Below, in pieces: positions 6,636 through 15,434 of a DNA stretch of 53,080 nt (position 1 is its first letter; each line of letters begins with the position of its first letter). Origin of the DNA: JAVBRU01 sp031547595 (GTDB lineage Bacteria > Bacillota > Clostridia > Christensenellales > Aristaeellaceae). The notes beneath the pieces were generated by a model. That model was not told where the DNA came from, ran no database searches, and saw only the letters and a program-made list of their open reading frames with translations. Both the position numbers and the translations under genes were made by a program. The DNA is taken from positions 1 through 53,080 of the forward strand of contig JAVBRU010000093.1 of the NCBI GenBank assembly GCA_031547595.1, read 5' to 3'.

Positions 6636-8717
6636 TTACTCTTCTTCTTCTTCTTCCTTCTGGGCGTTCTCGATGATCTTCTTGGCCACTTCGAAGGGAA
6701 CCTCTTCGTAGCGCTCAAAGGTCATGGTGAAGGAGCCGCGCGCCTGGGTCATAGACCGAAGGTCGGTCGCGTATTTGAACATTTCGGCATGGGGTGCTTC
6801 CGCAACCACTTGCTGCTGGCCATCCACCTGATTCATGCCCATGATGCGGCCGCGGCGCTTGTTCATATCGCCCATGACATCACCCATGTACTCATCGGGA
6901 ACCAGCACTTCCACGTGCATGATGGGCTCCAGCATCACGGGATCGGCTTCCTTGCAGCCCTTTTTATAGGCGATGCGGGCGGCAGTCTTAAACGCCATTT
7001 CGGAGGAGTCTACGGGGTGATAGCTGCCATCATACAGCTTTGCACGCAGGCCCACCATCGGGAAGCCCGCCAGCACGCCCTTCACGATGTTCTCGCGCAG
7101 GCCCTTTTCTACAGAGGGGATAAAGTTGCGCGGCACAGCGCCGCCGACCACGGCGTCCACAAACTCAAACTGCTGGTTGGTGTCGCCAATGGGAGAGAAT
7201 TCGACCCAGATATCGCCAAACTGGCCGTGGCCGCCGGATTGCTTTTTGTGACGGCCCTGGCAGGAGACGGTCTTGCGGATGGTCTCGCGGTAGGGGATTT
7301 TGGGATCGGACAGGGTGGCCGCCGCGCCGAATTTGCTTTGCAGCTTGGCGCGTACGATTTCAAGGTGCAATTCGCCCTGGCCGGAGACCAGGGTTTCGGT
7401 GGTGTCCACGTTCTTTTCCACCTTGATGGAGGGGTCTTCCTCCTGCAGGCGGCTCAGGCCGGAGAACACCTTATCTTCTTCGCCCTGCTTCGCAGCATAA
7501 ATGGCCTTGGAAATACTGGGAGCGGAGAAATCAATGGGCGCAAAGCGGATGGGGTTGGCGGCGTCGCACAGGGTGTCGCCGGAGGAGGTGAAGCTGAGCT
7601 TGCTCAGCGCGCCCAGGTCGCCCGCGTTGACGGTGGTGACGTTGGTCTGCTTCTTGCCGCGCATCATGAACAATCCGCTGGCTTTTTCGGCCTTATCGGC
7701 ATTGGCGTTGTACAACGCGGTGCTGCTGGTGAGCGTGCCGGAGCATACGCGGAACAGGCTCAGCTTACCAACAAAGGGGTCGGCAATGGTTTTGAACACG
7801 AACGCGGAGAAGGGCTGGCTGGCATCGCACACACGCTTGTCCGCCGCGCCGGTCTTGGCGTTTTGGCCCTGCATCACAGTGCCCTTGGGGCCATGGAGAT
7901 ATACAGCCATGGTGTCAAGCAATTTGGCTACGCCCACGCCGCTGGTGGCGCTGCAGGCGACGACCGGCACAATGGTGCCATTAGCCATGCCCGCGTGGAA
8001 GCCGGAGAGGATTTCCTCGTGAGACAGCTCTTCGCCCTCGAGGTACTTCATCATCAGCTCGTCATCCGCGCCGGCAGCGGCTTCGGTGATTTCTGCGATG
8101 GCATCTTCGATTGCGCCGGTCATATTGGCGGGCACGGGCACTTCTTTGAGGCCTTTGCCGGTGCCTTCATAAGCCTTGTTTTCCAAAACGTTGACGATGC
8201 CCTTGAAGGACGCACCGGCGCCAATGGGCAGCACCAGCGGCACAACGGTGGTGCCAAACTTGCTGCGCAGCGCTTCGACGACCTTGAAATAGTCGGCATT
8301 TTCGGTGTCCATGCGGTTGACGATGAACATACGGCCTACGTTATTTTTGCCGGTGGCTGTCCAGGCTTTTTCTGCGCCGACCGTCAGGCCGCCCACAGCG
8401 CCCACCACGATGCCCGCGGTTTCCACCACGCGCAGCGCGCCGGCAGATTCGCCCACAAAGTCGAAATAGCCGGGGATGTCAATCACATTAATTTTGGTAT
8501 TTTTCCACTCAATGGGCGCCATTGCGGCGCTGATGGAAATGTGGCGTTTGGTTTCTTCGGGGTCAAAGTCGGTAACGGTCGTGCCGTCTTCCACGCGCCC
8601 CAGACGATCCACATGGCCCGCAGCGAATAGCATTGCCTCTGTCAAAGTGGTTTTGCCTTCGCTGCCATGTCCAATGAGGGCAATATTGCGAATGTTTTCA
8701 GTCGTATAATCTGCCAT
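6636..8717 (-). CDS. Elongation factor G-like translational GTPase (EF-G paralogue), 693 aa
   Basis: This has the full EF-G layout: GTPase domain, domain II, and domains III-V. The start at 8717 is set by GGGAGG 7 bases upstream and yields MADYTTENIRNIALIGHGSE. The P-loop GHGSEGKT spans residues 16-23. The G3 motif reads DIPGYFDF where canonical EF-G has DxPGH, so the catalytic His is replaced by Tyr. G4 reads NRMD instead of NKMD. Both fit the EF-G-like paralogue branch (FusA2-type), not the main factor, which usually lies in the str operon with rpsL, rpsG and tuf; none is nearby. The C-terminus ends in a run of Glu. The role of this branch is unsettled and may be a ribosome rescue or accessory translocation factor. 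It has its own promoter overlapping the end of murI. Confidence 0.93.
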   Translation of the reverse strand: MADYTTENIRNIALIGHGSEGKTTLTEAMLFAAGHVDRLGRVEDGTTVTDFDPEETKRHISISAAMAPIEWKNTKINVIDIPGYFDFVGESAGALRVVETAGIVVGAVGGLTVGAEKAWTATGKNNVGRMFIVNRMDTENADYFKVVEALRSKFGTTVVPLVLPIGAGASFKGIVNVLENKAYEGTGKGLKEVPVPANMTGAIEDAIAEITEAAAGADDELMMKYLEGEELSHEEILSGFHAGMANGTIVPVVACSATSGVGVAKLLDTMAVYLHGPKGTVMQGQNAKTGAADKRVCDASQPFSAFVFKTIADPFVGKLSLFRVCSGTLTSSTALYNANADKAEKASGLFMMRGKKQTNVTTVNAGDLGALSKLSFTSSGDTLCDAANPIRFAPIDFSAPSISKAIYAAKQGEEDKVFSGLSRLQEEDPSIKVEKNVDTTETLVSGQGELHLEIVRAKLQSKFGAAATLSDPKIPYRETIRKTVSCQGRHKKQSGGHGQFGDIWVEFSPIGDTNQQFEFVDAVVGGAVPRNFIPSVEKGLRENIVKGVLAGFPMVGLRAKLYDGSYHPVDSSEMAFKTAARIAYKKGCKEADPVMLEPIMHVEVLVPDEYMGDVMGDMNKRRGRIMGMNQVDGQQQVVAEAPHAEMFKYATDLRSMTQARGSFTMTFERYEEVPFEVAKKIIENAQKEEEEEE

Positions 8718-8779
8718 TTGGAAGCCTCCCGTTAATGAAATTCTATGATCAACACAACGATTAACCACATACGCGAATT

Positions 8780-8808
8780 ATTCTACCAGATATAGCATTA
8801 AATTTCAA
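8780..8808 (-). promoter_or_regulatory. Promoter for the EF-G-like gene
   Basis: TTGAAA (8803-8808) and TAGAAT (8780-8785) on the minus strand are 17 bases apart. The -35 box overlaps the last codon and stop of murI. Confidence 0.65.
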
Positions 8809-9569
8809 GGTTTGATCAAAAGTTTTTGCATCAGCGGCAGCGAGCGCCCCTCATCCGAGCTCAGCAGCGTCACCTGCCCCTGCCGTTTGCCCAAAAACAG
8901 TAGTTCCGCACCCATTAAACGGCGTTTCAGCTGCTGCACCGTGCCCGCATTGCCGTCTATCACCCGGGTGTGCGCATCAAAGAAGGGCGCTATCACATCC
9001 TTCAAAAACACATAGTGCGTGCAGCCCAGCACCACGGCGTCCACTGCCTGCCTGTCAAAGGGCGCAAACAGCGTCTGCAGGTAGCGCAAAAGCTCAGGCG
9101 AGCCTTCGTCCCCGCGCTCCACAAACTCCATCAGCCCGGGGCAGGGCAGCGAAACAGCGCCTTCGCCGTATTGGGCGTACAGGCGCTGATATTTCTGGCT
9201 GGTGAGGGTGACGGGCGTGGCCAGCACCAGCACCTGCCCCTGCTGCCGGATCAGCGACGCGGGCTTGAGCGCGGGCTCCATGCCAATGATGGGCATATCG
9301 TAGGTGCTGCGCAGCATTTGCCCCGCAGCGCCGGTGGCGGTGTTGCAGGCGATCACCAGCGCCTTGATCTGATACGTCAGCAGCGTATCCACCACCCGGC
9401 AGGCCAGGCGGCACACTTGATCCTCGCTCTTGGTGCCATAGGGCGCGTGGGCGGTATCGCCATAATAAATAAAATCCTCGCCGGGCAGCGCACGCAGGGC
9501 CTCCCGCAGCACGCTGATGCCACCCACGCCGCTGTCAAACACGCCAATGGGCATACTGGACTTGTCCAT
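8805..9569 (-). CDS. murI: Glutamate racemase
   Basis: MurI interconverts L- and D-glutamate, supplying D-Glu for peptidoglycan in the cytoplasm. The 254-residue product shows the Asp/Glu racemase signatures: FDSGVGG and YYGDTAHAPYG near the N-terminus, the first catalytic Cys in ACNTATG and the second in VLGCTHY. The ATG at 9569 has GGGAGG 5 bases upstream and is preferred over one 5 codons earlier. It lies behind a good promoter at 9601-9629 and may read through into the EF-G-like gene, which also has its own promoter. No other cell-wall gene is adjacent. Length and motifs are normal. Confidence 0.97.
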   Translation of the reverse strand: MDKSSMPIGVFDSGVGGISVLREALRALPGEDFIYYGDTAHAPYGTKSEDQVCRLACRVVDTLLTYQIKALVIACNTATGAAGQMLRSTYDMPIIGMEPALKPASLIRQQGQVLVLATPVTLTSQKYQRLYAQYGEGAVSLPCPGLMEFVERGDEGSPELLRYLQTLFAPFDRQAVDAVVLGCTHYVFLKDVIAPFFDAHTRVIDGNAGTVQQLKRRLMGAELLFLGKRQGQVTLLSSDEGRSLPLMQKLLIKP

Positions 9570-9600
9570 GTGAGCCTCCCGCAAGCATATTTACCAGTTA

Positions 9601-9629
9601 ATAATAAACCATTGGGGGGCCGGATGCAA
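9601..9629 (-). promoter_or_regulatory. Promoter for murI
   Basis: TTGCAT (9624-9629) and TATTAT (9601-9606) on the minus strand with a 17-base spacer, about 30 bases upstream of the chosen ATG. Confidence 0.7.
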
Positions 9630-9633
9630 GGTG

Positions 9634-10518
9634 CTATTGTAAAGTATCAAAATATTCACAAATGGCATGCGCCAGATAAGGCATGGACGCCAGCGCTTCC
9701 TCCAGTGTATTTTTGTTGTTGCCCACCTCAATCAGAATGCAGCAGGGTGCGATCTGCTGGTTGTAGCGCCCGCTTTTGAGGGATACCCCGCGGGACAGCG
9801 ATGCCATCTGAGCGTTCAGGCTGTTTGAAATCTCCAGCGCGATCTTCTGGTTGCTTTGCCAATCGGGCTTTTCGTCAATGCCTGTCTGCCCGGTGCCCTG
9901 CCCGATCAGGAATAGAAAGCGCGCCAGCCCCTCATCGCCCACTGTGTTCGGGCCGTTGTTGGCGGAGTAGGAATCCCGGTGCATGTCGATATACAGGTCA
10001 TACGTATCGCCCCCGGCGACAGACACCGTCAGCGCGTCCAGAGAGCGCGAATACGCGGTGCTCAGGCTGGGCGGCTCATAGGGCGTGGTATCGTGATACA
10101 CATAAATGCCTGCGGCTTCCAGAAGCTTCGCCAGCTCCGCGCCCACGCCCACGATGTTGTGGGTATCGTCCTTGGTGCGCCACTTTTCCGTCTGGGAATA
10201 GGTCTGTACGGCGGTCATCTCATAGGCCTCATAGGTGTGGGTGTGGTAGAGATACACCCGGAATTGCCGCGCCTGCTTGGGCGTGACGGCGGAGATGACC
10301 TCCAGGCTGAAGGCGTCATCCGGCGCGGGGGTCTCGCTCAAATCCAGCAGCGGTTGTGAAGAAAACACCTCCACGGCACCCGGTGCGGGGGTGCTGGGCG
10401 CGGGCTGCGCGGATGGCGCTGTCCATTGCCCCACGGCCACGCCGCTGAAAAACGCCAGCACCACAATGCTGATCACCCACAATTGCGCCTCTTTGGCTTG
10501 CAAACGAAAAAAACGCAT
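9634..10518 (-). CDS. spoIIP: Stage II sporulation protein P (N-acetylmuramoyl-L-alanine amidase)
   Basis: SpoIIP is the amidase and endopeptidase that, with SpoIID and SpoIIM, thins septal peptidoglycan so the mother cell can engulf the forespore. The 294-residue product has one N-terminal membrane anchor (about residues 13-32, LWVISIVVLAFFSGVAVG), a Pro/Ala-rich linker, then the amidase domain. Zn-ligand candidates are seen in YLYHTHTYEAY (His and Glu), in DMHRDS, and in the C-terminal ILIEVGNNKNT (catalytic Glu). The ATG at 10518 follows AGGTGA. It lies 33 bases downstream of gpr and is probably co-transcribed with it, a common pairing in Clostridia and Bacilli. The anchor-linker part is shorter than in B. 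subtilis, giving a smaller protein overall. Confidence 0.95.
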   Translation of the reverse strand: MRFFRLQAKEAQLWVISIVVLAFFSGVAVGQWTAPSAQPAPSTPAPGAVEVFSSQPLLDLSETPAPDDAFSLEVISAVTPKQARQFRVYLYHTHTYEAYEMTAVQTYSQTEKWRTKDDTHNIVGVGAELAKLLEAAGIYVYHDTTPYEPPSLSTAYSRSLDALTVSVAGGDTYDLYIDMHRDSYSANNGPNTVGDEGLARFLFLIGQGTGQTGIDEKPDWQSNQKIALEISNSLNAQMASLSRGVSLKSGRYNQQIAPCCILIEVGNNKNTLEEALASMPYLAHAICEYFDTLQ

Positions 10519-10551
10519 GTACTCACCTGCCTCATTAACATATATGCAGCG

Positions 10552-11478
10552 TCAGAGGCTATCATGCGCGAGAATGCGAATTTCTTCTTCCGACAGGCGG
10601 GAATGCACCGCCATGTTGAGGCCGTCGGCGATAATCTCGGCCACCTTGCCCACCATATCATCCACTTCGCGCGGGGTGACCACCATATCACCCACGCCTT
10701 GGTGCAGCACCTTGTCCATCAATTGCTCCATGGCCTGCTCATGCTCGTCCTCGTGGATGCCCATGTCCTCCATCAAAAGGCCGAGGGCGTCCCGCGCGAT
10801 GACGGCGGCATACACCACCATCGGCACGCCAATGGCAATCACAGGCACTCCGAGGGTCTCCCGTGTCAATCCCATGCGGTGGTTGCCAACGCCGCTGCCG
10901 GGGCGGATGCCGGTATCCGTCACCTGAATGGTGGTGCAGATGCGGGTGCTCTCTCTGGCGGCCAGGGCGTCAATGGCAATGACAGCAGAAGGATGCACAT
11001 GCTGCACAATGCCTTGCACTACCTCCGCTGTCTCCATGCCCGTCACACCCAGCACGCCGGGGGCCACGGCGCAAATGCCGCGCAGCCGCCCTTTTAAGGA
11101 GTCGTCCGTCATGTCCTTCATATGGCGGGTGATCAGCAGGCTTTCGAGCACCCGGCTGCCCAGGGCATCCGCCGTGATGCGCCGGTTGCCAAGCCCCACA
11201 ATCAGCAGGTCGCCAAAGGGCGGCAGCATGCCCTGCAACGCATCCCGCAGCGCTAAAGCCAGCTCCCGCCGCTGTTGCGCATCGGCGTGCATCAACTGGT
11301 TGTCGCACAGCGTCACATATTTTCCGCACGCCTTGCCCAGCTGCTGCGCCGCCTCGTCCGTTTGCACCACCACGCAAAATTCCTCGATATTGCCATGCCG
11401 CGCGCTGCGCGATGTGACCCCGCGAAGCTCCCCCGCACATTCGCGGCTCTCCATCGCCAGGTCTGTACGTATCTGCAT
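10552..11478 (-). CDS. gpr: Germination protease GPR
   Basis: GPR is made in the forespore as a zymogen and on germination cleaves the small acid-soluble proteins that coat spore DNA. The 308-residue product begins MQIRTDLAMESREC; the TDLAMES segment mirrors the SASP cleavage site and is the expected autoprocessing site, so a short pro-region would be removed. Family segments include LLIVGLGNRRITADALG, APGVLGVTGMETAEVVQGIV and VIAIDALAARESTRICTTIQ. The ATG at 11478 has GAGGAGG about 10 bases upstream. It diverges from the gerA operon and is followed by spoIIP. A forespore-type promoter can be proposed at 11506-11536. Confidence 0.97.
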   Translation of the reverse strand: MQIRTDLAMESRECAGELRGVTSRSARHGNIEEFCVVVQTDEAAQQLGKACGKYVTLCDNQLMHADAQQRRELALALRDALQGMLPPFGDLLIVGLGNRRITADALGSRVLESLLITRHMKDMTDDSLKGRLRGICAVAPGVLGVTGMETAEVVQGIVQHVHPSAVIAIDALAARESTRICTTIQVTDTGIRPGSGVGNHRMGLTRETLGVPVIAIGVPMVVYAAVIARDALGLLMEDMGIHEDEHEQAMEQLMDKVLHQGVGDMVVTPREVDDMVGKVAEIIADGLNMAVHSRLSEEEIRILAHDSL

Positions 11479-11505
11479 ATAAAATCATCCTCCTCTTATC
11501 GGCGT

Positions 11506-11536
11506 TATCGTGCGCCTCGGACGCGGGGTTTATGCA
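11506..11536 (-). promoter_or_regulatory. Possible forespore (sigma-G/F) promoter for gpr
   Basis: On the minus strand TGCATA (11531-11536) is followed after 18 bases by CACGATA (11506-11512), a partial match to the sigma-G -10 CATnnTA. The -35 lies in the palindrome TTATGCATAA (11530-11539) shared with the divergent gerAA promoter. In B. subtilis gpr is read by sigma-F and sigma-G. Confidence 0.4.
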
Positions 11537-11563
11537 TAACCTGCACTGCTTTACGGCATACTG
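11533..11563 (+). promoter_or_regulatory. Probable sigma-G promoter for the gerA operon
   Basis: TGCATA (11533-11538) and CATACTG (11557-11563) are 18 bases apart, a close match to the forespore sigma-G consensus. It lies about 40 bases upstream of the gerAA ATG at 11604, as expected for a germinant receptor operon. Confidence 0.55.
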
Positions 11564-11603
11564 GATGCAGATACCATCTATGCATGTACGGGAGGCTTGC
11601 TGT

Positions 11604-13133
11604 ATGCCCGAAACACCCTGGCAACCGCTCAAGCCCGGCATATTGACCGGCACCTTTGACGAAAACCTTAAGCAATTTAAGCAAGCCTCGCACAGCGACG
11701 AAAGCGAGGATGTGATCGTGCGCGAATTTACCGGCATTGACGGACAGCGCGCGGCGGTGTTTTTTGTGGACGGGATGGTGAGCGACGACAAGCTGCAGCG
11801 TTACATCATAATGCCCGTCATGAAAGCCGAAGCGCCGCCAGAGGGCACCGAAATCCAGGAGCATCTGATCCAATCCGTGCTGCCGGTATCCTCCGTCACT
11901 CCCACCACACAGCTGCCCCAGGCGGTAGACCGCATCTTTGGCGGCGATGTGGCGCTGCTGGTGGACGGCATGGACGGCGCATTGGTGATGGATGTGAAGG
12001 GCTATGTGCGCCGCGCCGTGATGCCGCCGCGCAATGAGTCTGTGGTCCTCGGGCCGCAGGAGGGGTTTACGGAATCGCTGCGCGATAATGTAGTGCTCAT
12101 CCGCCGCATGATGCACAGCCCTGCACTGATCAGCGAGTCCTTCAGCGTGGGCAACCGTGTGCCCACCCGCATCTCTCTTCTTTACCTCAACGGCATTGCC
12201 CGGGCGGAAGTGCTGGAGGAAGTAAAAAAGCGCATCAGCGGCTGCAATGTGGATTATGTATCCAGCCTTGGCATGCTGGAGCAACTGATAGAGGACAAAC
12301 CCTATTCCCTCATCCCACAGGTGATCAATACCGAGCGGCCGGACCGCGCCGTCAGCTTCCTGACCGAAGGCTACATCGTGCTCGTGATGGAAAACTCGCC
12401 CATTGTGATGGTGTTGCCCGCTGGTATGCTGGAGCTGTTTCATACGCCGGATGACACCTCCATGCGTTGGCAATACGGCTCGTTCCTCAGGATTCTTCGC
12501 ATGCTGGGCACGGTGATCTCCATCTTTGCGCCGGGCTTGTTTGTGGCGCTGATCACCTATCACCCGCAGAGCATCCCGCTGTCGCTGCTCACCTCCGTGC
12601 TGGAAACGCAGGCCAAGGTGCCTTTATCGTTGTTTTCGTCCATGCTGATCATGCTGTTTGCCTTCAACCTGATCAACGAGGCCGGCAGCCGCGTGCCCGG
12701 CGTGATGGGCAGCAGCCTGAGCATCGTGAGCGGCCTGATCCTTGGGCAAGCTGCAGTGGAGGCTGATCTGATCAGCCCGCTGCTGATTATCATTGTGGCG
12801 CTCAGTGGCCTTGGCAGCTATGTGGTGACCAACTATGCCATCACCATCGCGGTGCGTATTGCCCAGATTGCGCTGGTGCTGCTGGGCGGGCTGTTTGGTT
12901 TTCCGGGAATTGTGATTGGCACGTTCTTTCTGCTTTCCAACTATTCCACCCTGACCAGCCTCAATGTGCCCTTTGTTGCACCGTTGACCCCGATTCGCCC
13001 GCTGAACCCCGATAAGCTGATGCGTATGCCCATCTGGCGGCAGCGCCTGCGCAGCTATATGGCCAACCCCTACCACATGAATCGCACCGAGGGCAGCATG
13101 CGCGCCTGGGACAAAAAAGATAACAATAAGTAA
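11604..13133 (+). CDS. gerAA: Spore germinant receptor subunit A (GerA family)
   Basis: This is the A subunit of a Ger-type germinant receptor in the spore inner membrane; with B and C subunits it senses nutrients and triggers ion release. The 509-residue product has a long hydrophilic N-terminal domain (about 1-280) with family features (DGMVSDDKLQRYIIMPVM, GPQEGFTESLRDNVVLIRRM), then about five membrane segments. The C-terminal LNVPFVAPLTPIRP leads into RMPIWRQRLR, typical of GerA proteins. The ATG at 11604 has GGGAGG 8 bases upstream; earlier in-frame starts lie in the promoter. gerAB follows after 16 bases. It could also be a SpoVAF-like protein, but the gerAB and gerAC neighbours make a receptor more likely. 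Confidence 0.94.
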   Translation: MPETPWQPLKPGILTGTFDENLKQFKQASHSDESEDVIVREFTGIDGQRAAVFFVDGMVSDDKLQRYIIMPVMKAEAPPEGTEIQEHLIQSVLPVSSVTPTTQLPQAVDRIFGGDVALLVDGMDGALVMDVKGYVRRAVMPPRNESVVLGPQEGFTESLRDNVVLIRRMMHSPALISESFSVGNRVPTRISLLYLNGIARAEVLEEVKKRISGCNVDYVSSLGMLEQLIEDKPYSLIPQVINTERPDRAVSFLTEGYIVLVMENSPIVMVLPAGMLELFHTPDDTSMRWQYGSFLRILRMLGTVISIFAPGLFVALITYHPQSIPLSLLTSVLETQAKVPLSLFSSMLIMLFAFNLINEAGSRVPGVMGSSLSIVSGLILGQAAVEADLISPLLIIIVALSGLGSYVVTNYAITIAVRIAQIALVLLGGLFGFPGIVIGTFFLLSNYSTLTSLNVPFVAPLTPIRPLNPDKLMRMPIWRQRLRSYMANPYHMNRTEGSMRAWDKKDNNK

Positions 13134-13149
13134 GAAGGAGGCCACGCCT

Positions 13150-14283
13150 TTGCCGCAAACCACCACCGATGTGCACAGCATGGAGTCGATGGTCGACCAG
13201 CGTTACCACCACCTGGCGCACAGCTATGGCACCCTGTGGGCGGTATCGTTGTTTGCGCAGGTTCTCTCCGGCGCGTCGCTGTTTCTGTTTGACCATGTCA
13301 GCACACCCGCTTATATGTCCATTTTGCTTGCCTGCATCCCGCTGGCGCTGCTGATGCTGATGGGCGGCATTGTGCTGAAACGCCGCGCCGAAAACCAAAA
13401 CGCGCTGCAAAGCGCACTGGGCACAGTGCTTCAAAAAATCGTCAGCGGCGTGCTGGCGCTCTCGCTGCTGCTAGATGCGCAGCTTGCCATGACTTCGCTG
13501 AGCGAGGTGGTGTTCAGCAGCCTGGCCAGTTCTCTGCAAGGGGCGCTGACAATTCTGATGGGTGTCTGCATTGCTGCCACGCTATTGCGGGTGGACGAGC
13601 ATGCACTCCCACGCATGGCGCAGTTTTTTTGGTGGATATTGCTGGTCGCACTGATATTTGGTATGGCCAATGTGCATGAATTTAGCAATCCCGGGCATCT
13701 GTTTCCCTTGTTTGGGCAAGGTGGCGGCAGCATTCTGAAAGGCGCGCTGTGGATCACCGGCAGCGTGGCCACCTGCACATGCACAGCGCTGATGCCCTAT
13801 AGCGAAGGCACGCTGCGCGCACTGAAAACACAGGCCAAATCCTACGGCATCAAGATGCTGCTCAGCCTCGCAGGCGGGGCGGGCGTGATGCTGTTTTACG
13901 CGTACCTGTTGCCCTATTACGCCTTGGCGCGGGACCAGGCATTTTATAAGCGGCTGATGATATTGCTGCAGTTTTCGCCTTCCTCAACAGGGTGGATTTT
14001 GATCATGGCGGCGTACATGTTGCTGTTCCTTATCGCCGCCACCAACGCCCTGCACCACAGCGGCCTAATGATTACCAACATCCTGGGGCCAAAGAGGACA
14101 AGGGTAGTGTTTGTCGTGCTCACGCTGCTTACATTGTCCGCGCTGTATTTCAACGATCAGTCGGTCAGCAAATGGCTGGTGGATCTGTTGCCCTACCGCA
14201 CTGCGCTGGTGCTGCTGGCCATGCTTGCGGCGTTGATAGGCAGTCTAGTTCGCAAGCAACCGCAAAAGGAGGCCGCCGCATGA
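13150..14283 (+). CDS. gerAB: Spore germinant receptor subunit B (GerB family permease)
   Basis: GerAB proteins belong to the APC amino-acid transporter superfamily and form the ligand-binding channel of the receptor in the spore inner membrane. The 377-residue product has about ten hydrophobic segments along its length and the usual family size. The start is TTG at 13150, 7 bases after AAGGAGG. The gene ends in TGA at 14281-14283, overlapping the gerAC start by the ATGA arrangement. The N-terminal soluble part (residues 1-25) is short and polar. Assignment rests on topology, length and operon position between gerAA and gerAC. Confidence 0.93.
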   Translation: MPQTTTDVHSMESMVDQRYHHLAHSYGTLWAVSLFAQVLSGASLFLFDHVSTPAYMSILLACIPLALLMLMGGIVLKRRAENQNALQSALGTVLQKIVSGVLALSLLLDAQLAMTSLSEVVFSSLASSLQGALTILMGVCIAATLLRVDEHALPRMAQFFWWILLVALIFGMANVHEFSNPGHLFPLFGQGGGSILKGALWITGSVATCTCTALMPYSEGTLRALKTQAKSYGIKMLLSLAGGAGVMLFYAYLLPYYALARDQAFYKRLMILLQFSPSSTGWILIMAAYMLLFLIAATNALHHSGLMITNILGPKRTRVVFVVLTLLTLSALYFNDQSVSKWLVDLLPYRTALVLLAMLAALIGSLVRKQPQKEAAA

Positions 14284-15431
14284 AGAAAATTGCCTGTTTG
14301 ATGCTGTGCTGCCTGATGCTGACGGGCTGCGCCACACGTTTATTGGAAGAACCATTGATGGTGATCTCCCTGTCTATCGATAAAAAAGACAACGGCGATA
14401 TTGAGTTGGCCGTCAAAGTGCCCAGTAGCGCCAGCCCGGAGACAGGCCCGGCGCAGGGCGGCAACAACTCCAGCAGCAACCAGGAAGAAGGCCAGGGCTA
14501 TATTACTACCACCGTCATTGGCAAGGACTGGAACAGCTGCCTCGTGCTGCTCAATGCGTCCATCCCCCGGCATCTGGATTTCAGCCAGGTGCGCGAGGTG
14601 GTGATGGGGCAAAAGACAGCCGAAGGTCCTGACTGCTTTGAATTATTATACGCTGCTTATAACCTGCCCAACATGCGCCTGGCCGCCGTGCCGGTGATCA
14701 GCAAGGGCAGCGCAAAGGAGTTTATCAGCAAGCAAAAGGCATATATCGGCACCCGCCTCAGCCACTATATCGACGCGCTGTTTGATAATTTCTCCGGCCA
14801 AGGATTTATCCCGAACATCAGCCTGGGCGAATGCGTGCACGAGCTCGGCTTTGGTTATAACGACCCGTTGCTGGTGTATGGAGCCATCAATAAGTTTGAC
14901 GAAAAAGAAGCGCATCAGCACGACCAGCCGCTGGAGGATGAAGCCGGAACGCTGACGCGCATCAATGTGAACGAGCTGGAATATGTCGGCGCGGCGCTGA
15001 CCGATGGCAGGGGCGTGTGCGGCGTGATCACCGGACACGAGATGAAGCTGATCAGCCTGCTGCAAGGCAACTATCAGCGTATGACGCTGGCTGTGGGCGA
15101 GCGCTATTGCGTGCTTTATACGCGCCTGCCTGCCAAGCTATCTGTAGATATATCCACCTCGCCCATCACGTTGACGATTCAGCTGTTTATTGTTGCAGAG
15201 TATCTGCCGGAAGACGAACTGACCTCAGAGGCCATCATGCAGGTCGTTACGCAGAACTACCTGGACTTGATGGAAAAGCTGCAGGGCTATCGCAGTGATG
15301 CCGTCGGCTTTGGCAATGTGGCAATACGTAATTTTATGACAATCGATCAGTGGAGCGCCTTCAACTGGCGCGATCAATACAGCGAGGCGCAGATTAAAAT
15401 CGATACCATTATTCAAATGAAAGAGAACTGA
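14280..15431 (+). CDS. gerAC: Spore germinant receptor lipoprotein subunit C (GerC family)
   Basis: GerC subunits are lipoproteins on the outer face of the spore inner membrane needed for receptor function. The ATG at 14280 overlaps the gerAB stop and has AAAAGGAGG upstream. The 383-residue product starts with a lipoprotein signal (KIACLMLCCLMLTGCATRLL, lipobox LTGC) and has the family's DNF and FIPNISLGE-like midsection. The C-terminal part ends VAIRNFMTIDQWSAFNWRDQ followed by YSEAQIKIDTII. An Asn/Ser/Gln-rich insert sits near residues 55-75. It is the last gene of the operon, with 3 bases to the convergent membrane gene and no separate terminator seen. Confidence 0.93.
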   Translation: MKKIACLMLCCLMLTGCATRLLEEPLMVISLSIDKKDNGDIELAVKVPSSASPETGPAQGGNNSSSNQEEGQGYITTTVIGKDWNSCLVLLNASIPRHLDFSQVREVVMGQKTAEGPDCFELLYAAYNLPNMRLAAVPVISKGSAKEFISKQKAYIGTRLSHYIDALFDNFSGQGFIPNISLGECVHELGFGYNDPLLVYGAINKFDEKEAHQHDQPLEDEAGTLTRINVNELEYVGAALTDGRGVCGVITGHEMKLISLLQGNYQRMTLAVGERYCVLYTRLPAKLSVDISTSPITLTIQLFIVAEYLPEDELTSEAIMQVVTQNYLDLMEKLQGYRSDAVGFGNVAIRNFMTIDQWSAFNWRDQYSEAQIKIDTIIQMKEN

Positions 15432-15434
15432 CGA

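Noticed and set aside
6588..8630. Long open frame on the plus strand opposite the EF-G-like gene
   Set aside because: It is the antisense of a clear EF-G-family gene, lacks domains and ribosome site, and has the His/Gly-rich composition typical of antisense frames in GC-rich genes.
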